A stretch of 64,000 nt of DNA, from the NCBI GenBank assembly GCA_038363925.1, contig JAQQWL010000002.1, positions 1,860,001-1,924,000 of the forward strand, in the 5' to 3' direction. The notes beneath the pieces were generated by a model that saw only the letters and a program-made list of their open reading frames with translations, was not told where the DNA came from and did no database searches. The position numbers were made by a program, and so were the translations under genes. The first letter of the stretch is position 1; each line of letters starts with the position of its first letter. The DNA is from Apiospora phragmitis. Taxonomy: Eukaryota; Ascomycota; Sordariomycetes; Amphisphaeriales; Apiosporaceae. This document shows positions 46,207 through 56,118 of this stretch, piece by piece.

Positions 46207-46278
46207 CAGAACGCAGCGAAATACGATAGTAATGTGAATTGCAGAATTCAGTGAATCGTCGAATCTTTGAACGCACAT
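46207..46278 (+). rRNA. 5.8S rRNA fragment (about 72 bp)
   Basis: From AGAACGCAGCGAAAT to TTTGAACGCACAT it follows fungal 5.8S with a few changes (one lost A after CGATA, one G for A in GAATCGTCG). The first half of 5.8S and the TTGCGCC continuation are absent. An isolated fragment. Confidence 0.85.
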
Positions 46279-47040
46279 GGCTGCATCGTCGTGACTTGCA
46301 AGGAGGGAAACTCCCTTGTTTCAGTAAAGATCAGCCTACGGGCAGACGGACTCCTTGTCTCCGCTGAAGCAGCAGTCGTGGTGGCTCTAGTAGAAGACAA
46401 TGCAGGCGATGAAGGCACCGTGCGGCCTCAGTCATGTTTACTCTTGCGAATCCGACTTCGTGTCCCAAACGGTAGAAACCTCGGATGCAAGCCTCGGAAT
46501 CGCGCTGCTCGACCAACTTTGCAAAGCTAAATCCGTCACGAGGAATTAGCTTTCGTGGTGCGACGATGGTATGTGGTGTCTAGCCGTTACGTGGTGCTGC
46601 GACAGCATAACCTGTTGTGCCAACATCCTGGGCCCTGCTTACAAAGGCGCACTAGATCTGTGGTTGGCCAACATACTGCTGTGCCCGAGATGCTCGCCAC
46701 GGCCGAGATGCCGGCTGGAACTGAGGCCAGGGCGAGGCGCCTGTCCCGCATGTAATTGTAATTTGCTGCTAGCTCCTTGTAACGGGGGCTTGTCGGATCG
46801 ACAGAGACCCCCGAGCGGTTGAACGCTTGGTTCGTCTCGGCGTTTCCGAAGTCGAATATCGCGAGTTCCTATATTCGTTTGAAAGTCAGCCCTTGATCTC
46901 CCCATCTCTGTCATTCTGATCTTTTATCACGTACCTTATTCCCCGTTGTCCTCATGAACCACCTTGAGTTCACGACCGAATCTTCCTTCCCGCTCGCTTT
47001 TACCCCTTCGGTATCTTGGGTCGCGGGGCCATGTCTCCGT
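46279..47040. other. Fragment mosaic, no recognised gene
   Basis: Overlapping short frames on both strands; no motif, no repeat of note. Confidence 0.35.
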
Positions 47041-47583
47041 CTAGCGCGACGCACCACTGCCTTTCTGGCAAGCTTTAGGGGAACTTAAAGCATGTGGAAA
47101 CCCACAGGCGGCTGGGCCGGGCGCCTGTGCTCTCTTGGATTGACTTGACAGTGGAGTCCTGCTTTCCAATGACATGAGCTCTAGTTGGACGGGGATGGGG
47201 ACCTTGATTGTCTGCCGGGTGCCAATCCGCTGAAACAAATCCCGGATGGCTTGCTGAGCCTTGTCCTGGGCCTGGGGGCTGAGAGCTGGGAATAATGCTG
47301 ATCGGTCATTTTCGCTCCTCGCCACCCGATGGACGACGACCCCAATACGGCGGAGGGGGCAAGGCGGGGGGAGCAGCTGCTGGTTAGCGGCCTTCTCACG
47401 GCGCTCCTTGGTTGAGCTCTTTTCGAACAGAGTCTCGCAGAGGGCCATCAGCAGGAAAGAATCCCCACTTGGCTTGCTCATGTAGGCATTGCTGGACGAC
47501 GGGTCGCCCCAGCCAGCGTTTGCAGTCGGATCCATGCTTCGGCATTCGCTGTTGATATCGCTTGTTGCTGCCTTTTTCGGCAT
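47041..47583 (-). pseudogene. 180-codon open frame, relative of the 23.8-kb relic
   Basis: Frame starts MPKKAATSDINSE and contains GWGDPSSSNAYMSK and LLMALCETLFEKSSTKERRE; the DNA of 47386-47540 is closely similar to 23853-24007. Helical and charged, with a Gln/Arg-rich segment (SPQAQDKAQQAIRDLFQ). It may be the least damaged member of an unknown family; the C-terminus after about residue 140 looks random. No known domain. Confidence 0.4.
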
Positions 47584-49286
47584 TCTTGCTGCCTGGTAAA
47601 TCCTGGTGTAGGGGATTGTCTACGGCTTGTCCACGCTCGTCCACTGGCGTGCATCCCGAGAGAAATCTCATAGCGGCCAACAAGCCTGGGCTCACCAAGA
47701 ATGGCATCACTTGAAGAACCATGCTGCTTGCGAGCGGTACTGCCATTGGCCTTCTTCGAATGAGCTCGTTTCAGGCATGCCGGCACCCTGCCGAGTAATG
47801 TCCGTGCTCCGATCAAGAAATTTCATCAGGTCATTGCATCTTGAACACAACCTGTCCCTGAAATCAACCTCCGGGCCACCACAAGATCCACCACGAGATC
47901 CGCCTCAGCCACAACATATCCTTCAGCTTCTCTGCCTTCTTTTCGAGATGGACACGGACTTGCTCGTGCTAAGTCCAACCCAGATACGGCATAAAAGGGC
48001 GACAGCGGCTGCTTCAACTTGAGGGGGAGCCTCGCCAGAGCTGTGGCAGCGACTCGCAGCTTAAAAGTTGGCTGTAGGCCCTAACTTCGTCCGACCCATT
48101 GTTGTTGCAGTGGGAGGGGGATGACGCCATCCATACTGTGGAAGAAGGAAAACGCTGCTTTTTCTCTTATCAGCGAAAGCTCTCCCGGCCTCCCAAGTGC
48201 TCTAGTCAATCTAGACCTATCAGAATCCCCAGATATCCCATATCGTCGGATCCTGTAAGCTTCGTGTCATGGGCGAAGCAACGGCAGCCACACGACTTGA
48301 CAATCTTCGTGTACAGTCCTTGAAGATCAACGTCGTCGAGACTGGGACCACTTAACCCAGGCAATGGGCACGACACCGTCTTCAGTGGTGCACTTCTCCT
48401 AGTTGAGGCCAGCGTCGGTTCCTGTTGGCGGATGAAACACGATTTTGCTACTGCTACTTGTTCTGGTTCAAGAACCTAAAACGAACTGCAGCTCGTTCAG
48501 CATTGTTACCACCGAGGTGGTCGGGAAGGACCAGTACATGGACTGGGCTGGTCTGAACATTGCCTGCATTGAAATCGGCTGTTTTCTGGAGAATGCCACT
48601 ACCATCCAGGATCGATCCGCGTATCAAAGCGCTCTCATTTAGAGCGCGTTCATGCCACTAAACCTTGAAGACGGGTGAGGAGTCATGTCCCATTCTATCA
48701 GTGCCGCTAGGTGTAGCGGGCTGCTCAGGGGATTGAACTTCAATCTTTGCCACCGCCAACCATCTTTCCAAAAGTACCCAAGCAAAAGACAGGTTGGAAT
48801 AACTAGGGAGCCGATTGGAGTAACTAGGCATCCGTCCTAGAACACAAAGACTTGTCTTTTAGGCATTAGGATCGGGTGTAGATCGACAAGTCGCTTCTAG
48901 CCCCGAACTAAGACGGCTATGACCTCAAGTCGCCGTACATGCTAGCCAATGAAGTACGGTGGAGCTTCTTTGGCCCAGACTGAAAGCCTGTCACGTCGAA
49001 TGCTACGGTCGCGTTGTAAGTGCCTTTCAGCATAACTTCTCGCAAACACTGGAACGCGATTCCAATGTCGCCCACAGGGAGAATGACGAGTGCGATGTCA
49101 TTGTATAGCCCGTATGATACGATCTGCGACGAGGCGTGCCACTGCAAGAAACCTTGGCCGATTACCGAGACGGAAGCAATAGCGGCGAAAAATTCCTCGT
49201 TGTGCAGGTTGGGGGCCTGTCTCCCCGGTCCAGAGGTACATCCAGCAGGCGGGGACGTCGACGTAGGTGCCATATACATATCCAAG
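47584..49286. other. Fragment mosaic
   Basis: No recognised gene. A minus frame at 48917-49294 (LHNEEFFAAIASVSVIGQGF, YNDIALVILPVGDIGIAF) looks protein-like and may be the end of a gene whose start is lost. Confidence 0.35.
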
Positions 49287-49700
49287 TCAGTCAATCATGA
49301 CGAGCTCCAACTTGACAGGTTTGATGGTGATTGTATCAACGGTATCGACGGCGTCGTCGTCGAGGGTAAGAGAGCCGATGTCGCTGATGGGTCCGGCATT
49401 ATCGTCCTGGTCTTCTTGGCGGGGCGGTGTCGAACTCGTCGTCATCATCGCCGGCGTCAGCTCCTGCATCTGAGGGCAAGTCGTTGATCGAGTCGTCGAT
49501 CGAGCCGTCGATCATGTCGTCGCCGTTGCTGTCGGTGTCTACCTGCTTGCGCTTGTTTCAGGCGGTGGTGCTGCTGGCCTTCGTCGACTAGCTGCTGACG
49601 CTGACGGTGTCCTCAGAGTTCGATGGTTGAGCACCTTCTCGAGCTTCAAGACCTTGCCTTGGTAAATCTCGTTATTGGAGGGAAGTCTTTCGCGAGTGCC
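49287..49700 (-). pseudogene. Tail of a Myb-like/nuclear protein, degenerate
   Basis: Read on the minus strand: a NKRKQVDTDSNGDD patch, then acidic DAGDDDDEFDT, then DAVDTVDTITIKPVKLELV and a stop. The order (basic patch, Asp-rich tail, IKPVKLE possible sumoylation site near the end) is that of the Myb-like proteins at 13.8-22 kb. Stops and shifts break it; an LTR-like element lies directly beside it (49705-49882). No Myb domain was found nearby. Confidence 0.5.
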
Positions 49701-49704
49701 GCTG

Positions 49705-49882
49705 TGTTAACTGTCGCAGTGTAGACAGGGGTCACCCCCTGTTCCGGACTAGCGTGCTATGCTAGCTGTTCTTTTTGTGTATATATATATATAGCACCAT
49801 GAGTGCAGTTCTCTTTTGTCACTTTTTTTCTTTCGAATACACATCACTTTATGTATCATCTGTTGCTCTCTATCGTGCAACA
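49705..49882 (+). mobile_element. Second solo-LTR-like element
   Basis: Begins TGTTA and ends CAACA; has a TATA-like stretch of alternating TA (about 49781-49793) and the same last 100 bp as the element at 42933 (tatcatctgttgctct and gtgcaaca). The 5' part differs. No target duplication recognised. Confidence 0.5.
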
Positions 49883-50412
49883 TTAACCCATTGTTTCTCG
49901 TGAAGTCGCCATCGGGGAGGAGCGACGGTCCGAGCCTCCTAGGTCCTCCTGCTCGGCGGTGGCGGTCCGGTCACTACACAACGCCAGGGATGCCACGATT
50001 CCAACGCCGCCGGCGTCATCTTGGTATGGATACCAGTCTATCCGAGGGCGGACCCAGTTTGAAGACATTGTCAGGTAGGGGATGTGACTCGGTGCAAAGC
50101 AGTAGACGCATCCAAAACCTCTTTGGCCGGTACCAGTCTCCAGGGTAGTCTTAACAAAGACGTTTAGGAGCGCCAGCTACTTGTCACTCAGCAAGTGGTA
50201 GTACTATTTGTTTCATGGCAGTTAGCAATCTTTCTTCATGTATTTGTCTATCTAAATCGACAATAGTCGATAATATTTATGTGACTTATCTGGGCAATGC
50301 GCATGGTATCCATGGTCCAGTCACGGACTCGACGAACATTTGTGCGAGTGTTTGGGTGTTAAACCCTCACGCGTAATGAAAGTTAACGGAGGTGAGAGCC
50401 TTTCGGGGTGCA

Positions 50413-50628
50413 TCATAGAACATCGACGTCCTTGCGATGGAGGTTCAGAGCAGCATGCTCTTCAACCTCCTTGTCCGTGATGTACTTGACCTCAGGGAAG
50501 CTATCGTAGTCATTGGGCTTGCCCTTGAGATCGTGGTACATGATCACGCAGCGCGTGACCAGAATTTTGGTGGCTCATTCGTATCTGGGGTCCAGCGATA
50601 CAAACAGCTTCACAGTTACATCAGCCAT
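50413..50628 (-). pseudogene. Small open frame with an in-frame TGA (71 codons)
   Basis: Starts MADVTVKLFVSLDPRYE, then a TGA codon at 50577-50575, then continues in the same frame with TKILVTRCVIMYHDLKGK, PNDYDSFPEVKYITDKEV and ends LHRKDVDVL with a stop at 50413. The two halves read as one small globular protein. No family recognised. A single C-to-T change of a CGA codon could have made the stop. Confidence 0.5.
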
Positions 50629-50838
50629 CTAATTTTGGTGATGATAGAAGGGGACACCAGCAACTTCGTTTGCCACCAAGCCGCGCCCCCAGACTTCCCA
50701 CCAATAAACCCACCGGCTACAAAGACCGCGTTGTGGGCAGACGACGCCTCGCTTGAATTCTGATTCTGTTCCGTAGCTTGTCTAATTGGCCATAGGCAAG
50801 GCGAGTACGGCCTGCGGAACTATGAGCCCCAAATTGTC

Positions 50839-51027
50839 ATGTCTCTCGAGAAGGAACACTTCACTGTAAACCAGTTCGTCCGAATTGACGGGGTGGCCGA
50901 ATCCGAGATCGTTCTGACAGGATATCGACAGGCATGTCCATCCTTCAGTATATACAGTCGTGACTACCACACGAGTCGCAAGACTCTCCATCACCTGGAA
51001 CTCGCCAACGGGAACTGGCTCCGCATC
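50839..51027. repeat. Duplicated segment, copy 1 (partner 62567-62761)
   Basis: About 190 bp, about 85 percent identical by eye and in the same orientation as 62567-62761, 11.7 kb away. On the minus strand both encode VYTEGWTCLSISCQN and DELVYSEVFLLERH. Copy 1 has lost two cysteines of a possible zinc site present in copy 2. Confidence 0.8.
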
Positions 51028-53229
51028 GTGACCGACCAGTACTTCTAATCCTGCATGCAGCTAATGCGCTCGCTGGCTTTTCGCTTTTCAGCGAAATCCG
51101 AAAGGCACGATCGAATGCGGTAACGCAAATGACCAGCTAACACTTGGTAACATCTGAATCCGACACCTACTCGGTGTAGGCACAAGGCTCGTAAAACCGA
51201 AGCCATCGGTGATAGTGAATAGGGGTAGAAGCAGAACGGAGGGGCAAACGACCATGACCCATTGTCCCTCAGTTTCTTCTTGCTTGACTGTCAATACGAC
51301 TGATGGAGTGCGTTGAGAGGAAGATGTAGATGTTGATGTCTGCTTTCCGGACTTGTTCCGCTTCGCAGTCCCTCTCATCTTTACTTTTCTGGCAACTGTA
51401 ACCCATTGTCCCGCATTCTCTTCTGGAGATGGTACTGCCGGTTGATCCTGCACTACGGTGGCCGGGGTTGAGGCCACGCTTTCCGGGCAAATCTCTTGTT
51501 GATCCCGCTCTTGCTCTTCTCATCAACGGGTGACGTAACAGGGGGTTGCTGATGCGAAGGTTCCCGTGCAATCGGCTCAGAACCCCCTGAGCTAGCCGAA
51601 GGAGTAAATATAACTCCAGATGTTGTATCACTTGCTGCGTCCGGCTCAGAAGAAGCAGGCTAACAGGAAGATATGTGAACGGTATAGAGAGTCGGTCGCT
51701 GCCGATGATGGGGAGAGATATGGCAAGGGCGGCTTTATCGGTTCGCGGACCAAAGACGTGGGTTGTGAGCCGAGTGGCTCAGAGCCAGGGCGAATGGCCT
51801 TTTGGCCTTTTGGCCTTTGTCCTCCCAGATATTAAAGCAAACTCCTTGGGAAGCATTGACATTGAACGGGCTTCAGAATGTCGTCTACAGTGTAGAAACA
51901 ATCTTTGCTGTTCCTGGTGCCACTGTGCTGTTGCGACCGTGGCTGGATGGATCTCAGCAACGTCTCCATTATCGTGAGGCTTTGCGTCCATCTATATGAC
52001 CTTGTTGCCGATCGGGATGAAGTGTAGGGGTAGAAACAGAACGGGAGAAGACTGGTGGCGCAGCAGTGGCGACTGATTACAGGCCGCAGTGAGCTTGCAT
52101 CCTGGTGAGTCTTGTTTTGCTGATGATGACCAAGCCAATGCACAATGGAGTGGCCAGATGCTGACGAAGACGAGGGTTTGGGTGTAATTAACTGGCGCGC
52201 GGCGTTATCCATATAACCAACTCATGCCTGGCTCTATTTGCTTGTTTCGTGATTCACGGTTCAACCATATATTTAGCGTGGGGAAGTCTTCCTGACTTGG
52301 TGGTCTAAGGTAGCTGGGATACCTGGAATCAGACGATTTCGGCTGTGCTGGTTCATCGCGGTTCCTGGAATCTGAGATGGCAGTGCTAGGACATCAAGTA
52401 GCTTCTTGGCGGTGGGAGCCCAGCGTTTGGTGCATTCGAAGCCGCAGAATCTGCACGAGAGCACGACATGGCTGGCTCCGTGTCGCACTGTATGCAGCGC
52501 GTTCACGTATCGGTCTCCCAGGCAGGTCACCCACTGAAGCACGTTGCCGTATCGTTCTTACGGGGGAGGTCACCCATAAGGCTTTGCTCAAGATTGGTTC
52601 GATCCTGAGGGTCTGGGTGCCCCAGAACCAGAAAATTCTGTCGGATTCCTGTCGTATACACAGCGTTAGTATTGTCCTTTGTCCAATCTTTGCTTAGTAA
52701 CACACCATAATCACCCGACATCACATCATGGATGCAGTTTAGCCTCGTGCCCAGGAGGAATATTTAGCATGTATAGCATGAACTTCCATTTTTTCTATCT
52801 CACTGCCTAGAAACTATTCCATCCAACTAGCGACTGCCGTTGTCTCTAACTAAATAATAGCACGGATCAACTCCTGGGCAATCGCACTATCTGCGGGACA
52901 TTGCGTTATTCTTAGGGTTCCTGGCTCTCTTAAGCAGTTTAATCGAGCCGAAGACAGATGGTGCATTGCCGGCGACTGATAGGAAACATGTTAGTGAACT
53001 GCATAACGTGATGAGTTTGTTATGATATACTGACTTCTCGAATGGTACGTGAACCGGTAAGTAGCAGGGGACCAGTACTTGCATCGAGTGTACCCGGCTC
53101 TCTTCCGATCCTTTCGTTTCTGCTGGGCTGAACTGCGTTTCTGCCAGGATGATATAGTGTGAAAACCTTCTTCTTACATGACCGAATGCGTTTCTGGTAG
53201 TCCAAAAAGAGATGACCAAGGTCATTCTT
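51028..53229. other. Fragment mosaic
   Basis: On the minus strand near 51400-51340 the phrase ERDCEAEQV recurs from the gene relic at 62.2 kb (ERDCEAKQV), with similar DNA. The minus frame 51477-51240 (QWVTVARKVKMRGT) is otherwise unassigned. Nothing else recognised to 53229. Confidence 0.4.
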
Positions 53230-53625
53230 TCACCTGTCTGGGGCGCCTTGATTTCTTGTCTTGGGCGGCGTGAGGGTGTTACTGAGAGCCTTGAACTTCT
53301 CCTGGTACTTGTCTGCGGGATACTTGCCAGAGTCTCACCTCGTCTGGTACGCTCTCTTCTTGTCCTCCTCCATGCATCCGGGGAGGATGGTGTCGAACTC
53401 CCAAGCGTTTCCCTGTCCGCCATGCCCGACGAGGTACCCGTTCTTCATGGAAAATTGCATGGTCGCATTCCCACCATACGAGGCGGATGCGACGATCGGG
53501 CCCACGCCTTTCTCTCCGTCGCTGTGCCATCCCATCTTCATGTTGGGGTAGTTTCCCATGGCGAGCGCCTCGTTGAACTCGGGCTTCCCCGACCGAGTAT
53601 CTCGGTGACGAGGGAGCGGCAGCAA
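53230..53625 (-). pseudogene. 2OG/Fe(II) oxygenase (AlkB-like) relic with in-frame TGA
   Basis: From 53625: FNEALAMGNYPNMKMGWHSD, then GEKGVGPIVASASYGG, then QFSMKNGYLVG. WHSD is the HxD iron-binding start of AlkB-like 2-oxoglutarate oxygenases, followed by the usual VASxSxG strand. It continues through MEEDKKRAYQTR to a TGA at 53337-53335, then in the same frame DSGKYPADKYQEKFKAL and a stop at 53230. The distal His and Arg of the fold were not identified, and the N-terminal part is missing. A related copy lies at 59.9-60.6 kb. Confidence 0.6.
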
Positions 53626-54187
53626 CTGCCGGAGTGGCCTGGCTGGGGACTTAGCCCTGTCGGTCAGGGGTGCTTGGAGGCTCTGCTTGGTTGAGAGATT
53701 CGTTCTGCTCTCGAGCGACTAGAGCTTCTTGGCATAGACCATCTGCAGCTCCATGAACATCGTCCCTGAGGAAATATACTACCCAATCCGGAAGCAACGA
53801 CGAACACCAATAGTGTAACATGGCCTCGGCGGTCTATATACAGTACGTCCCTGTATTGGCCATACTCAAGAGGACATGTAGTCGTGCAACGGCCTTGTCT
53901 GCATGAATGCCACCAGGGCTGGCAGTTGTGCCTTGGCTAACGCCGGCCGCAGCAGCCGCAGCTTCTTGCTATTGAACTAGGGAGGATGACAGGGCGACCT
54001 CTTGAGCCTGCGCGACAAACGATTCGTTGATGGTATGGTCGGCAACTTCGAGCTGCCATCGCTGGTAACCTCGAACCGCCGTGGCTGGCAGCCTCGAATC
54101 ACCGTCGCTTGGTGTCGAGGATGGGTCCCAGTTGGGAAAGCTGGTGCTTTGGGGCGGATTGGCTCCTCCAGGCCAGCCGCTCGTCCC
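53626..54187. other. Fragment mosaic, no recognised gene
   Basis: No supported gene. Minus frames from 54318 pass into this region without motif. Confidence 0.3.
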
Positions 54188-54670
54188 CTAAACTGCGACA
54201 GCAGTCCCCCGTGGTCTTGGCCGTCCGCTGTCATCCTTGTTCTCCTCCTCGTCAGCGTCATAGCCAAGGTGAGAGTGGCCGGCGGCCACGATGACCCGGT
54301 ATCTGGGGAGCTGGGCATCCAAGCGGAGGAGCTTGATCTCCTCGACGACGGCCATGTAGATAGTCTCGTGGCGGGCCTTGCGGCGCAGACTATCTCTCTC
54401 CCCTGGTCCCTGCTTGCTTGGGATGGACGGCGACTTCCTCCTCAAGTGCATCGCGCTCAGTGCTCTCTTCGACAACCGCGGGCTTAGCCTCCACAGTTCT
54501 GGCTGACTTGGGCTTCGAAACCTTTCGTAGATGAGGGGGAAGTTTGTCATCATCATCAAGAATAGTCGGGCCAGCTTCGCGAACGTCACGAAAGTCGGGT
54601 GTGTCAGTCTTGAAGACGGGAGACTCGATCTTGATCTCTGGCGAAACGCTATTCTCAATGCAGTGACGTG
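54188..54670 (-). pseudogene. Unknown family relic, copy 1 of a tandem pair
   Basis: One minus frame reads IKIESPVFKTDTPDF, TILDDDDKLPPHLRKV and STERDALEEE; a second frame takes over with ERDSLRRKARHETIYMAVVE and ends in an acidic EEENKDDSG. A frame change lies between. The ERDxxRRxARxETIYxAVxEE signature is repeated in the next entry. Function unknown. Confidence 0.45.
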
Positions 54671-54831
54671 AGGCGGTTATTGCTCCGCCAGAGTTTCCAG
54701 GACATCAGCAGCAGCTTCTTCGTAGCCCTTATATGCCATAGCCTCAATGCCGTCGGGTACTTGGCCATTTTCGACGGCTTTTTGACGTTCTTCAAGGCTT
54801 TTGATCGAGTCCGGGCGGACGAATCGTGCGG

Positions 54832-55170
54832 TCAGAGCAGACCAGAGTGGCCACCAATGACGAATCGTCCATTAAAGACGCTCTCATCGCCAGCATCGCC
54901 CATGGTACTGTCGGGTTTCTCATCGTCCGAGCCCTCATCACCATCATCACAATCCAAGGCAGAAGGACTGGCGGCTATGGCGGCCTTGTTACCGGGGAGC
55001 TGCGTCATCCACAACAGCATCTTTGCCTCTTCCATAACGGCATTGTAGATAGTCTCGTATCTAGCCTGGCGGCGTATCTCGTCGCGTTCCTGGAGGGTAC
55101 TGGCTTGGACGAACACCGCAGCCTTGGCCTCGCCACGGCTGTAAGTCGTTATGATTCGGAATGAAGGGAC
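54832..55170 (-). pseudogene. Unknown family relic, copy 2 of a tandem pair
   Basis: Minus frame with ERDEIRRQARYETIYNAVME, EAKMLLWMTQLPGN and acidic DCDDGDEGSDDEK. Same layout as copy 1 about 650 bp away, so a tandem duplication that has diverged. The signature also resembles ERDCEAKQVQYAAYMEFYYG at 62.2 kb. Confidence 0.45.
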
Positions 55171-55482
55171 GTAAAGCTGGTCCTCTACCCACTGGATAGT
55201 CGTATTGACCTTACTCGATTCCGTCTTCTGCTGGTCGATGCTATCACCCTTGAATATAGTAGCAATAGGGGTGGACGGCTTCGGAAGATCAGTAACAATG
55301 AGCCACTTGTTGCTCAGTATCTCGTAGGACTGTTACGACCTTCGTCGAAGTACGCATCGTTCGCGAACCGTCCGTCTAGGAGCCCAAACCTCTCCTAGAC
55401 GGCCGGCCGCTTTCGTGCTTTATTCGGTCGCATTTCGGTCTCCAAAGAGAACTCAAAGACCACAAACGGAACGGGCTATCTT
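55171..55482. other. Fragment mosaic, no recognised gene
   Basis: Nothing recognised. Confidence 0.3.
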
Positions 55483-56118
55483 TTAGATAATAAAAGCATG
55501 TCCTGCCACACCTTCTTTACTCCAGTAAAGCACGGCGGTATACTCCTCAATCTCCTTATCGGTAAGCTCTTTGGCCTTAGTGTGCAGACTGGACTTAGCC
55601 TGCTTGTCAGCTCTCTTGTTGTCATCGCTCCAGGACTGGACTCGCTGGATCTGCTTCTGCACAAGCTCGCATTGGATCTTGGCCCTCTCTTGAGCATTGC
55701 GGTAGCGGCTGCTCTGGTAGTGCTTGCGGCAAACATGAGCCCATCGCGCCCGAATGCGGCGCCTGTATCTTTCTTGTTCTGGGCGGTTGAGGGTGACCCC
55801 TGGGCCTGTATGGTTGGCGACAGTGGCGGGACATGTCTTTGGTATCTTCGCAGTGGCTGCCGTCGCAGTGGTTGCCGTCGCAGTGGTTGCCTTCGCGGTG
55901 GCTGCCTTCGCGGTGGCTGCCTTCGCGGTGGCTGCCTCGACCGGCGGTGACTTCGCCGGTTTCACGGCGTACGAACCACAGCAGTACGATCGCCCAATGG
56001 TTATTTCAGATCGTAACGCCGTGGAACCGGACAACCCCTTCTCCTTGTATGGAGGCAAGACATGCCGTCTGGCAAAGACACGGCCCCGAGACATAACTGG
56101 GGTTCTTTGAACCTGCAT
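55483..56118 (-). CDS. Hypothetical protein with ATAKA repeats (211 aa)
   Basis: Continuous frame starting MQVQRTPVMSRGRV at 56118. Residues about 60-92 are repeats of ATAKA/ATTAT coded by a 15-bp tandem repeat. Residues 105-200 are strongly helical and charged (QERYRRRIRARWAHVCRKHY, QIQRVQSWSDDNKRADKQAK, KELTDKEIEEYTAVLYW). It might be a whole small gene or the last exon of a larger one. No known domain; some doubt because the neighbourhood is decayed. Confidence 0.4.
   Translation of the reverse strand: MQVQRTPVMSRGRVFARRHVLPPYKEKGLSGSTALRSEITIGRSYCCGSYAVKPAKSPPVEAATAKAATAKAATAKATTATATTATAATAKIPKTCPATVANHTGPGVTLNRPEQERYRRRIRARWAHVCRKHYQSSRYRNAQERAKIQCELVQKQIQRVQSWSDDNKRADKQAKSSLHTKAKELTDKEIEEYTAVLYWSKEGVAGHAFII
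55847..55935. repeat. 15-bp tandem repeat (about 6 units)
   Basis: About six units of gtggctgccttcgcg and close variants. It codes for the ATAKA repeats on the minus strand. Confidence 0.8.

Noticed and set aside
50880..50895. AATTGACGG as an 18S fragment
   Set aside because: Nine bases only and not kept in the duplicate at 62.6 kb.
51430..51445. GGTTGATCCTGC as an 18S 5'-end fragment
   Set aside because: Only 12 bp, no continuation, and it is explained as coding sequence on the minus strand.
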